From Candidatus Sulfotelmatobacter sp. (lineage in GTDB: Bacteria > Acidobacteriota > Terriglobia > Terriglobales > Acidobacteriaceae): a DNA stretch of 40,419 bases. The stretch is taken from assembly GCA_030039195.1 (NCBI GenBank), contig JASHQK010000682.1, forward strand, positions 1 to 40,419. Direction: 5' to 3'. The notes beneath the pieces were generated by a model. That model was not told the DNA's origin and ran no database searches. It saw only the letters and a program-made list of their open reading frames with translations. A program made the translations under genes and the position numbers. Numbering within the stretch: the stretch's first letter is position 1; each line of letters starts with the position of its first letter. Positions 1-7,061 of the stretch are shown here, piece after piece.

Positions 1-1
1 A

Positions 2-259
2 ATGGACAACGTCATCGACCGCATGCGCGACGACGCCTTCATCCAACTGGTCAAAACCATGAACGAACGCCCCGAAGCGGTGCGCCAGGCGCTCGATGCA
101 CTCCTGGTCGCGCGTAATCTGGAGCGCGTTGCCGATCACGCCACCAACATCGCCGAAGATGTCATCTTCTGGGTGCAGGGCTCCGATGTCCGGCACAATG
201 TGCATCCCGACGAAGACCAGGACGCCTCTCGTCCAACCACCAGAGCTTCGGGCGTGTAA
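2..259 (+). CDS. phoU: PhoU family phosphate regulator, C-terminal fragment
   Basis: The frame is open to the left edge and ends at a TAA at 257-259, so this is the 3' end of a longer gene and the methionine at 2 is probably internal. The visible 85 residues show the last helices of a PhoU repeat, including the NLERVADHATNIAEDVIFW segment (about residues 39-57). That is the conserved metal-binding/helical signature of the family (E/DxxxD plus a downstream N/E). PhoU proteins link the PstSCAB phosphate transporter to the PhoR/PhoB two-component system and restrain phosphate uptake. The pst genes would be expected just left of the window. The acidic tail after the last helix is normal variation. 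A phosphoesterase gene follows on the same strand 156 nt downstream. Confidence 0.9.
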   Translation: MDNVIDRMRDDAFIQLVKTMNERPEAVRQALDALLVARNLERVADHATNIAEDVIFWVQGSDVRHNVHPDEDQDASRPTTRASGV

Positions 260-270
260 ATCTGTGGCGC

Positions 271-307
271 ATGGGGTGCCCCATGTCTCGCCGTTTTTGC
301 GAGACAT
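271..307 (+). repeat. Bipartite palindrome element, copy 1 (after phoU)
   Basis: Two adjacent perfect palindromes: ATGGGG-TG-CCCCAT at 271-284, then ATGTCTCGC (283-291), loop CGTTTTT, GCGAGACAT (299-307). It starts 12 nt after the phoU stop. The same two-part architecture recurs on the minus strand at 23983-24016. It could act as an RNA 3'-end structure or be a REP-like element. There is no U-tract after the second hairpin, so it is not a textbook terminator. Confidence 0.75.
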
Positions 308-415
308 TGGAGTTTCGATATTGCGCTTTTGGATCGCACCCTTTTTGACTGTCCCCCGCGCCCTGCATTACCCTCATCTCTTCTCCGCTGTTAGAGGCTT
401 TCCTGTGAGGTCATC

Positions 416-3280
416 GTGATCGCTCGTCTTCTGCGTGCTACGTGTGTTCTCCTGCTGGTTTCTGTCTCATCATGGGCGCAACAATCCGCCGCCGATCATT
501 CGTCCATCATGCTGCCCACCAGCAAAATGCTCAGCGAGCCTTCTCCGGGACGCATCGGTAGCGTCGACGGATCTCCCATGACCATGGTCGTCAGTCCCGA
601 CGCCCGCTATGCAGCGCTGCTCAACGACGGCTATGGAACGCAGGAAAATAACCAGCATCAGGGAATTTCGGTTCTCGATCTCAAGACGAACAAAATCGTC
701 GATTATCCCGACGCGCGCTTCAGCACAGAAAATCATCAGAGCCTCTTCCTCGGCTTGGCATTCAGTTCCGATGGCAAGCATCTGTACGCATCAGTTGGAT
801 CGTTGACCGATGTGACCGGTGCGAATCCCGGCGACTTGGGGAACGGCATTGCCGTATACAGCTTCAAAGAGGGCAAGGTCGCGCCGGAGCGATTCATCCC
901 GATCGCGCCGCAGCCGCTGGCCGACGGAAAGCGAGTTCCGATTGGTCTCAAGCCGCCTCCGCACACGGCCATTCCGTATCCTGCGGGAATCGCAGTGATC
1001 AGTGATCACGGCCGCAGTCCGGAGAACGACAAACTGCTCGTTGCGAACAATCTCGCCGACAATGCCGTGCTGCTCGATGCCGCGAGCGGTAAGGTTCTCA
1101 AGACTTTCGATCTAAGCACGAGCAATCTGGTTCCGTCGTCGTATCCGTACACCTGCGTTGCCACGAAGGATGGAAAACGCGCCTGGTGCAGCTTGTGGAA
1201 TGCGTCGAGAATAGCGGAACTAGATTTGACAAGCGGAACGGTATCTCGCATGATCTGGCTGGCAAGCGGGAGCAGCGGGCCGCAGATAAAGCCACCGGAA
1301 GATCCATTAGCCCCGGGTTCTCACCCAACCGCCCTTCTGTTCAGTCCTGACGAACGCGTGCTTTATGCTGCGCTCTCGAATCTTGATCGCGTTGCGGCTC
1401 TGGTGATCGGCGTGGGCGGGGAATCAACAGGGGTCTGGTCGTTCACCACAACGGGCGGAAATCAGAAACAGCCTGGGAGCTCTCCAATTGCATTAGCCCA
1501 ATCCGCCGACGGCGGAAAGCTATTTGTCGGGAACGCATCACTTGACGCCGTCGCGGTGCTTGACGTGGCTCCTTTCGCCAAGAATCTCACGGCTCAGGGC
1601 GTCACGTTTGCCTCCACCGGTTTCGTCCCCACCGACTGGTACCCCTCGGCGCTCGCCGTGCACGGCAACGAACTGCTGATCGCGACTGCCAAAGGCCAAG
1701 GCACCGGACCGAATCCCGGAATGGGCAAGACCGACTCCGAGGTCAAGCGCCATCGTCATCCTTACATCGCAACATTGCTCAGAGGATCCATCGCCCGCCT
1801 CGACATTCCCTCAACACTCGCGAAACTTCCCGAACTCACCAAGATTGTCGAGAACGACAACCTGCTTAATTCCGGACCCGGCGCGATGCAGTTCGCCGGC
1901 GGCAAGAATCCAATCAAGCACGTCATCTACGTCATCAAGGAAAACCGCACCTACGATCAGATTCTCGGCGATCTGAAGGTCGGCAATGGCGACGCTTCGC
2001 TCACGCTCTATGGCGAAGACATCACGCCCAACGAACACAAACTGGCGCGCCAATTCGGCGTGCTCGATAACTTCTACGACAGCGGAGAAGTTTCCGGCGA
2101 CGGCCATCAGTGGTCGACGGCGGCGATCACCTCCGATTACAACGAGAAGACGTGGCAGATCGCTTATCGCGGCAAGGAACGGACCTACGATTTTCAGGGC
2201 CAGGTCGCGGATGAGTTTCCACTTGAAAATAATCAGCCCGACATCGACGATCCTGCAACCGGCTTCCTCTGGGACAATCTCGCCCGCAACAACGTTAGCT
2301 TCCGTGACTACGGCGAGTTCGTGAATGCGCTGTGGTGCAACGAGCGGCGCGGGATGGCAAATCCGAAGCAGGGAACTCCCTCGGGACAGGAATCGCCCTG
2401 CCCGCAAACTGAGGTCGAGCAGGGCGGCGAGCTTCCGCCCAACGTGGGCGATCCGCATGGATCGAACAGTCCCTGGCCATGGAACGTTCCGCTGTTCCAC
2501 GGTGTGAAGCCGACCAAGGCGATTCTGCGCGATCACTTCGACGAACTCTATCCCGACTTCAATACCGACTATCCCGACCAGCTTCGCGCCGATGAATTCC
2601 TGAATGAATTAACGGCGTACGCTCGCGCGCGCCAGGAAAACGAAGACGCCCGCTTCCAGATGCCGCAATTCGTTCTGCTCTATCTGCCCGACGATCACAC
2701 CGGCGGCACGCGTCCCGATCATCCGCGGCCACAGGCTTCGGTCGCCGACAACGATCTGGCCCTCGGCCGTGTGGTCGATGCCGTCTCGCACAGCCCTTAC
2801 TGGGACGACACCGCGATCATGGTTCTCGAAGACGACGCGCAGGATGGCGCCGATCATGTCGACGCGCACCGCTCAATTGCGTTGGTCATCAGCAAGTATT
2901 CGCCGGGATCGTCGGCGCAGCCATACGTCGAACATCGCTTCTACACGACGGTGAATATGGTCCACACGCTCGAAACGCTGCTCGGGCTTCCGACGATGAA
3001 TGTCAATGACGCCTACGCCCCGGTGATGACCCAGATGTTCTCCGGCCCGGGCGATCAACCTGCCTTCAAAGCTGACTCTCGCAACCTGAGAAATGGACTG
3101 ATCTATGAAAGAAACCGGCGCGACGCTCCGGGTGGAAAGATCTCGTCGAAGATGAACTTCTCCCGCCCCGATGCCGCGCCAGCCGCACAACTGAACCGCG
3201 TCCTCTGGCAGGATCAGAAGGGCAACGTGCCCATGCCCAAGCCGCAGCATACGGTGCTGCCGGCCGGCGGGGATGAGTAG
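416..3280 (+). CDS. Secreted YncE-like beta-propeller / phosphoesterase (PF04185-type) protein
   Basis: A 954-residue protein starting at GTG with GAGG at 407-410, five bases upstream. Residues 1-22 form a signal peptide ending near SSWAQQ, so export is expected. Residues from about 45 to 460 carry WD/YVTN-like repeats of the YncE type (segments such as VSPDARYAALLN and LFSPDERVLYAALSNLD). From about residue 500 an alkaline-phosphatase-superfamily phosphoesterase domain begins with the motif HVIYVIKENRTYDQILGDL. Later metal-site segments include DPHGSNSP and LEDDAQDGADHVDAHRS. This two-domain architecture is known in acidobacteria and is usually annotated as bifunctional YncE family/alkaline phosphatase family protein. 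The substrate is unknown; phosphoesters or phospholipids are plausible. Its place beside phoU fits phosphate scavenging, but that link is inference. Confidence 0.88.
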   Translation: MIARLLRATCVLLLVSVSSWAQQSAADHSSIMLPTSKMLSEPSPGRIGSVDGSPMTMVVSPDARYAALLNDGYGTQENNQHQGISVLDLKTNKIVDYPDARFSTENHQSLFLGLAFSSDGKHLYASVGSLTDVTGANPGDLGNGIAVYSFKEGKVAPERFIPIAPQPLADGKRVPIGLKPPPHTAIPYPAGIAVISDHGRSPENDKLLVANNLADNAVLLDAASGKVLKTFDLSTSNLVPSSYPYTCVATKDGKRAWCSLWNASRIAELDLTSGTVSRMIWLASGSSGPQIKPPEDPLAPGSHPTALLFSPDERVLYAALSNLDRVAALVIGVGGESTGVWSFTTTGGNQKQPGSSPIALAQSADGGKLFVGNASLDAVAVLDVAPFAKNLTAQGVTFASTGFVPTDWYPSALAVHGNELLIATAKGQGTGPNPGMGKTDSEVKRHRHPYIATLLRGSIARLDIPSTLAKLPELTKIVENDNLLNSGPGAMQFAGGKNPIKHVIYVIKENRTYDQILGDLKVGNGDASLTLYGEDITPNEHKLARQFGVLDNFYDSGEVSGDGHQWSTAAITSDYNEKTWQIAYRGKERTYDFQGQVADEFPLENNQPDIDDPATGFLWDNLARNNVSFRDYGEFVNALWCNERRGMANPKQGTPSGQESPCPQTEVEQGGELPPNVGDPHGSNSPWPWNVPLFHGVKPTKAILRDHFDELYPDFNTDYPDQLRADEFLNELTAYARARQENEDARFQMPQFVLLYLPDDHTGGTRPDHPRPQASVADNDLALGRVVDAVSHSPYWDDTAIMVLEDDAQDGADHVDAHRSIALVISKYSPGSSAQPYVEHRFYTTVNMVHTLETLLGLPTMNVNDAYAPVMTQMFSGPGDQPAFKADSRNLRNGLIYERNRRDAPGGKISSKMNFSRPDAAPAAQLNRVLWQDQKGNVPMPKPQHTVLPAGGDE

Positions 3281-3293
3281 CTGCCTTGTGTAG

Positions 3294-3311
3294 GGGCGGA
3301 CCTATTCGCCC
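3294..3311. terminator. Short GC hairpin after the phosphoesterase gene
   Basis: GGGCG (3294-3298) pairs with CGCCC (3307-3311) across an 8-nt loop, 13 nt after the stop of the phosphoesterase gene. No U-run follows, so termination is only possible. Nothing else is recognisable in 3281-3412. Confidence 0.3.
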
Positions 3312-3412
3312 GTGTGTCTCGCTCACATTTCCGCGATATTGCCCTCGACTGACAAGCTTTTGACGCTTTCCCTGCTAACCAACCGCACCGCCGCCCGTCC
3401 GTGCGAAGATAG

Positions 3413-4663
3413 ATGGTGACTGCCAGGTCCATCCCGTCCATGGAAACCGCAACCCCGAGGCTGCGCCGTGTCTTCAAGGCATTTGAATATCGCGATTTCC
3501 GCCTGATGTGGTTTGGCGCCTGCACCTCGAGCATTGGCACCTGGATGCAGATCGTGGCCCAGGGATGGCTCATCTACCGCCTGAGCCATTCCGCTTTCCT
3601 GCTCGCGCTCGATCAATTTCTCGCCGGCATTCCGGTCTTCCTGTTCTCGCTGATTGGCGGCGTGGTGGCCGACCGCATCGACCGGCGCAAGGTTCTGCTG
3701 ATGTCGCAATACATCCAAATGGCGAGCGCTGGAATTCTGACCTTTCTCGTCGCGGCTGACCTTGTGCATGTCTGGCAGATTCTGTCGCTCTCGTTCGTCA
3801 CCGGACTGGCGCAGTCCTTTGGCGGACCGGCCTATTCGGCGCTGATCCCGACGTTGGTCGATCGCGAGGATATGCCCAACGCAATCGCGCTCAATTCCAT
3901 CCAATTCAACCTGGCGGTTACTGTCGGTCCGGCGCTGGCCGGCCTCACCCTCGCAAAGCTCGGTGAAGTCTGGTGCTTCGGGCTGAATGCAGTTTCGTTC
4001 ATCGCTCCCATCATTTCGCTGCTCATCATTTCGACGCGTTTCCTGCCGCAGAAATCCACAGAATCGATTTTCAGCAGCCTGAAGCAGGGGATTCGGTTCG
4101 TGCGCGAGCAAGCCGGAATGGTCGCGCTGATCGTGCTCGGCTTCTGCATGACCGCGCTCAGCATGCCGGTGCGCACCTATTTTCCGGTGTTCGTCCACGA
4201 CATCTTTCATCGCGGGCCGGAAACCTACGGCAACCTGCTTTCGCTGATGGGCGTGGGATCGATCTGCGGATCTCTGGGCGTGGCCGGAGGCGGCAAGCTG
4301 GCTGCGAAAGGCCGCTTCGCGCTCGTGATGCTGATCTGCCTGGGCGTGGGTATTTCGATCTTCTCCTTTTCGAAATCCCTGCCCGTGAGTTATTCCGTGC
4401 TGGTTGTGGTTGGCGCTTCGATGATGGCCGTATTTGCCACCGTCACATCGCTGGTGCAGCTGATCACCACCAACGAAATGCGCGGCCGCGTGATCAGCGT
4501 TTACAACTGCGCCTTTCGTGGTGGCATGCCCATGGGCAATCTCGTCTCGGGATGGCTGGTTCCAGCATTCACTGCTCCGGTCGTGCTGGGCGTCAACGGC
4601 TTCCTGCTGATTCTGGTTGCACTGTACTTTCTCGTGTTCGAGCGCCGCGTGGCAGAGCTGTAA
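3413..4663 (+). CDS. MFS transporter, EntS/MFS_3-like exporter
   Basis: A 416-residue polytopic protein with about 12 hydrophobic segments, typical length for the major facilitator superfamily. The N-terminal segment with FEYRDFRLMWFG and SIGTWMQIVAQGWLIYRL is characteristic of the MFS_3 group (PF05977), which includes enterobactin exporter-like proteins. The cytoplasmic loop after the second segment carries the DRIDRRK motif expected between TM2 and TM3. The ATG at 3413 has only a weak upstream purine run; the next ATG (3440, residue 10) is an equally possible start. It follows the secreted phosphoesterase on the same strand by 132 nt, but no shared function is evident. The substrate cannot be predicted. 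The 455-residue antisense frame over this gene is a shadow. Confidence 0.88.
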   Translation: MVTARSIPSMETATPRLRRVFKAFEYRDFRLMWFGACTSSIGTWMQIVAQGWLIYRLSHSAFLLALDQFLAGIPVFLFSLIGGVVADRIDRRKVLLMSQYIQMASAGILTFLVAADLVHVWQILSLSFVTGLAQSFGGPAYSALIPTLVDREDMPNAIALNSIQFNLAVTVGPALAGLTLAKLGEVWCFGLNAVSFIAPIISLLIISTRFLPQKSTESIFSSLKQGIRFVREQAGMVALIVLGFCMTALSMPVRTYFPVFVHDIFHRGPETYGNLLSLMGVGSICGSLGVAGGGKLAAKGRFALVMLICLGVGISIFSFSKSLPVSYSVLVVVGASMMAVFATVTSLVQLITTNEMRGRVISVYNCAFRGGMPMGNLVSGWLVPAFTAPVVLGVNGFLLILVALYFLVFERRVAEL

Positions 4664-4715
4664 CGATAAGCTATCGGATAGCTTGTGCAAGAGCCTACGT
4701 GATAACCGTGGAAGA

Positions 4716-4764
4716 GCGGCTCTTCAGGGCCGCGTAAGGTCTGGATCCAGATGGGCTTTAGCCC
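4716..4764. repeat. Cluster of three palindromes between convergent genes
   Basis: Three consecutive dyads: GCGGC...GCCGC (4716-4720 with 4729-4733), a perfect 12-bp palindrome TCTGGATCCAGA (4740-4751) and GGGCT-TT-AGCCC (4753-4764). They lie between the ends of the MFS gene and the small minus-strand gene. The GGGCTTTAGCCC core resembles a dispersed acidobacterial intergenic repeat that I recall, but only one copy is in this window. A bidirectional terminator role is possible. Confidence 0.55.
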
Positions 4765-4784
4765 CTGAGGGAACGGCAATCGCT

Positions 4785-4928
4785 TCAGAACCAGTCGCTG
4801 CGGTAGGCGATCCACCAGGAGAGGAACAGCAGCGGCAGCGTCGCTCCCACGGCCCACCAGAAGGGAAGCAGGAAGTCGGCGAGCAGCCCGAAGAGCGTGA
4901 ACGACGTCCAGAAGATCTTCTTCTGCAT
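4785..4928 (-). CDS. Small hydrophobic membrane protein, 47 aa
   Basis: Reading the minus strand from the ATG at 4928 gives 47 residues beginning MQKKIFWTSFTLFGLLADF and ending in AYRSDWF before TGA. Two hydrophobic stretches (about residues 5-22 and 24-41) flank a Pro-Phe-Trp-Trp turn, and the ends are charged (QKK and YRSD). That is a credible two-pass or hairpin membrane micro-protein. Reading the same bases in other frames gives arginine-rich shadow peptides. No strong Shine-Dalgarno sequence precedes the ATG. The pattern of aromatic and hydrophobic residues, and a memory of similar short acidobacterial proteins, favour a real gene. The function is unknown. Confidence 0.6.
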   Translation of the reverse strand: MQKKIFWTSFTLFGLLADFLLPFWWAVGATLPLLFLSWWIAYRSDWF

Positions 4929-5098
4929 GCAACGATTCTAACCGCCGACGCCGCCCCTCATGGGGATGACGAACGGGCGGTGTTCGTTGGTTTGTACATA
5001 CCTCAACCTTTTATGCCGACCCTGTAAATTGTGTATTGTCAGTGAGTTGCGATGGGTAGATCGGGCAGTCTTCAGGCGAAAAGCCTCGTGCAGTCTTG

Positions 5099-5130
5099 AC
5101 CACAAAGGACATGAAGGAACACGAAGAATG
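5099..5130. repeat. Dispersed GA-rich intergenic repeat (CACGAAG family), copy
   Basis: The stretch ACCACAAAGGACATGAAGG followed by AACACGAAG matches the degenerate repeat also seen at 8556-8589, 11690-11806 and 26031-26064. It lies in the 252-nt intergenic region 4929-5180, where I see no gene. Confidence 0.6.
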
Positions 5131-5180
5131 GAGGACGGTGGCCCACTTAAGCCTGATTTTCGCTTGAGTTGGCCACCAGT

Positions 5181-5873
5181 TCATTCCCCTGGTTCGAAGC
5201 GGTAGCCGACCCAGGGTTCGGTGACGATATAGCGGGGCGAGGCTGCGTCGGGTTCGAGTTTCTTTCTGAGTTGTCCGACGAAGACGCGCAGATATTCCAC
5301 CTGCTCGGTGCTCTGGCCCCCCCAGATCGCGCCCAGCAGCGTGCGATGGTTCACGACTTTTCCCGGGCGCCGCGCGAGAAAGAGGAGCAGGTCAAATTCT
5401 TTGGGGGTGAGGCGAACTTCCTTGTGCCGCACCAGAACTTTGTGGGCCGCCGTGTCGATATGAAAATCGCCAATCTCAATGATCGCATCGGGCTCGTTTT
5501 CAGCGGGCACACGGCGGAGATTGGCGCGCACGCGCGCCAGCAGTTCGTTCATGCCGAAGGGCTTGGTGACGTAATCGTCGGCGCCGGCGTCGAGGGCTTC
5601 GACTTTTTGCTGTTCCTTGTCGCGGACCGAGAGAACCACGATGGGAATCTGCGAGACGGCGCGCACGCGGCGGCAAAGCTGCACGCCGTCGACCGATGGC
5701 ATGGAAAGATCGGTGATGATCAGATTCGGCGACCAGTCTTTCATGATCTCGAGCGCCATCTCGCCCGAATTGGCGACGCGAATGTCGTATCCCTGGGCGG
5801 AGAGGCTGGTGCGCAGCACGCGCGTAATTTGGGGTTCATCATCGACGACGAGAATGTGCGGCGGATCGGGCAT
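5181..5873 (-). CDS. kdpE: Response regulator KdpE (OmpR/PhoB family)
   Basis: A 230-residue OmpR-type regulator. The receiver domain (about 1-118) has the acidic pair D11-D12, phospho-acceptor D55 in ITDLSMP, and K104 in YVTKPFG. The C-terminal winged helix (about 130-228) has the LTPKEFDLLLFLARRPGKVV signature and ends with YIVTEPWVGYRF, which is very KdpE-like. Its ATG overlaps the stop of the upstream KdpD N-terminal gene (TGATG), and AGGAGG lies at 5881-5886, seven bases from the start, so the two are co-translated. KdpE normally activates kdpFABC under potassium limitation. No kdpFABC genes are in the window, so the target must be elsewhere or different. Confidence 0.93.
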   Translation of the reverse strand: MPDPPHILVVDDEPQITRVLRTSLSAQGYDIRVANSGEMALEIMKDWSPNLIITDLSMPSVDGVQLCRRVRAVSQIPIVVLSVRDKEQQKVEALDAGADDYVTKPFGMNELLARVRANLRRVPAENEPDAIIEIGDFHIDTAAHKVLVRHKEVRLTPKEFDLLLFLARRPGKVVNHRTLLGAIWGGQSTEQVEYLRVFVGQLRKKLEPDAASPRYIVTEPWVGYRFEPGE

Positions 5874-7015
5874 CAGGGGGCCTCCTGGGTCACGATGTGA
5901 ACATCGACCGCGGGCGAGTCGCGCAGGAATCGCTGGATCGCCGAAAGGTAAAGATAGCGCTGCCAGCCGCTGCGGGCGGAGCGTCCGAAAATCACCTGGG
6001 TGATGTGATGCTCGCGCACGAATTGGGCGACGGCATCGGCCACGCTTCTTCCGGTAGAGCGCACCACATTGGCGCCCAGGTTGTGGGCGAAGCGGATATT
6101 CTCGGCCAGACTCTTCTGGTCTTCGGGGCGGGTGTCGCGGCCGACGTCGACATAGAAAACGTAGAACTCCCCGCCCATGGCCTGAGCCATGCGCGAGCCG
6201 CGGGCGATGAGATACTGCGCGCCGGGATTCGAGCTGATACAGACTCCGATGCGCTCGCGGACGGTATGGGCCTGCTGGGTAGCGTCTTTTTCAAGGAGAG
6301 CGTCGAGGCTGCGATCGACCACCCGCGTGACCTGGCGCAGGGCCAGTTCGCGCAGGGCGATCAGGTTTCCCGGGCGGAAGAAGTGAGCCAAGGCGCGCTG
6401 GGCTCGATCGACGGGATAGATATCGCCGCGGAGCATGCGCTTTTGCAAGGCCTGCGGAGTGAGGTCGGCGAGCACGATTTCGTCGACTCGCTGCATGACC
6501 CAGTCGGGAACCGTTTCGCGGACTTGCACGCCAGTGATCTGCTGCACGGTCGGGCCCAGGCTCTCGACGTGCTGCACGTTCATGGTGGAGAGGACGTCGA
6601 TCTTGGCGTCGAGCAACTCCATGACGTCTTCGTAGCGCTTGGCGTGCTTGCTGCCCTCGATGTTGGTGTGAGCGAGTTCATCGACCAGAGCGACGGAAGG
6701 TTTGCGGACGAGGATGGCGTCGACGTCCATCTCGTCGAAAATGGTTCCTTTGTATTCCAGCCTGCGCGGAGGCACGCGATCGAGCTTGGCGGCGAGTTCG
6801 GCGGTGGCCTTGCGGCCATGGGTTTCAACCACGCCGACGGCGACGTCTTCGCCGCGGCTGGCGCGGCGAACGGCTTCGCTCAACATGTTATAGGTTTTGC
6901 CCACCCCCGGAGCGTAGCCGAGGAAAAGCTTGAAAATGCCGCGATTCTTTTCGGTGGAAATTTCGCTCAACCACTCGTCAGGCGTCTTCGTCGTTGGAGG
7001 CATGGTTGGAGGCAT
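5873..7015 (-). CDS. kdpD: KdpD N-terminal sensor (KdpD domain + USP domain), lacking the kinase
   Basis: This encodes only the cytoplasmic N-terminal half of KdpD. It has a KdpD domain with Walker A GYAPGVGKT near the start, the DELAHTN Walker-B-like segment, and then a universal-stress-protein domain (about the last 130 residues) ending at a real stop after VHIVTQEAP. No membrane, HisKA or ATPase domain follows. The frame extends to an ATG at 7054, but that would leave only 7 bp to the divergent kinase gene. I chose the ATG at 7015 (380 aa); 7003 is also possible because the ATGCCTCC segment is repeated. Full KdpD is about 900 residues; the missing half is encoded by the divergent gene at 7062. 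In KdpD this region binds ATP and modulates the balance of kinase and phosphatase activity. Confidence 0.9.
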   Translation of the reverse strand: MPPTMPPTTKTPDEWLSEISTEKNRGIFKLFLGYAPGVGKTYNMLSEAVRRASRGEDVAVGVVETHGRKATAELAAKLDRVPPRRLEYKGTIFDEMDVDAILVRKPSVALVDELAHTNIEGSKHAKRYEDVMELLDAKIDVLSTMNVQHVESLGPTVQQITGVQVRETVPDWVMQRVDEIVLADLTPQALQKRMLRGDIYPVDRAQRALAHFFRPGNLIALRELALRQVTRVVDRSLDALLEKDATQQAHTVRERIGVCISSNPGAQYLIARGSRMAQAMGGEFYVFYVDVGRDTRPEDQKSLAENIRFAHNLGANVVRSTGRSVADAVAQFVREHHITQVIFGRSARSGWQRYLYLSAIQRFLRDSPAVDVHIVTQEAP

Positions 7016-7049
7016 TGTCGGTCTTAGGCGCGAATCTATCATTACATCG

Positions 7050-7055
7050 TACAAT
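7050..7055 (+). promoter_or_regulatory. Possible -10 box of the divergent kinase gene (leaderless?)
   Basis: TACAAT at 7050-7055 lies seven bases before the GTG at 7062. No clear -35 hexamer sits 16-18 bp upstream. If functional, transcription would begin at or next to the start codon, giving a leaderless message, which would fit the absence of a Shine-Dalgarno sequence. Confidence 0.25.
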
Positions 7056-7061
7056 GCGGGT

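Noticed and set aside
283-307. Rho-independent terminator for phoU
   Set aside because: The T-run is in the loop, not after the stem, so I list it as a repeat/hairpin instead.
3323-4690. 455-residue minus-strand frame opposite the MFS exporter
   Set aside because: Composition is His/Gln/Arg-rich with no hydrophobic core or motifs, and the plus strand encodes a clear MFS protein. It is a shadow of codon bias.
5897-7027. 376-residue plus-strand frame opposite KdpD-N
   Set aside because: The minus strand has clear KdpD and USP domains; the plus frame shows no family features.
6930-7061. N-terminal extension of the kinase gene to the ATG at 6930
   Set aside because: It is antisense to KdpD-N coding sequence and not kinase-like; the GTG at 7062 begins the conserved part.
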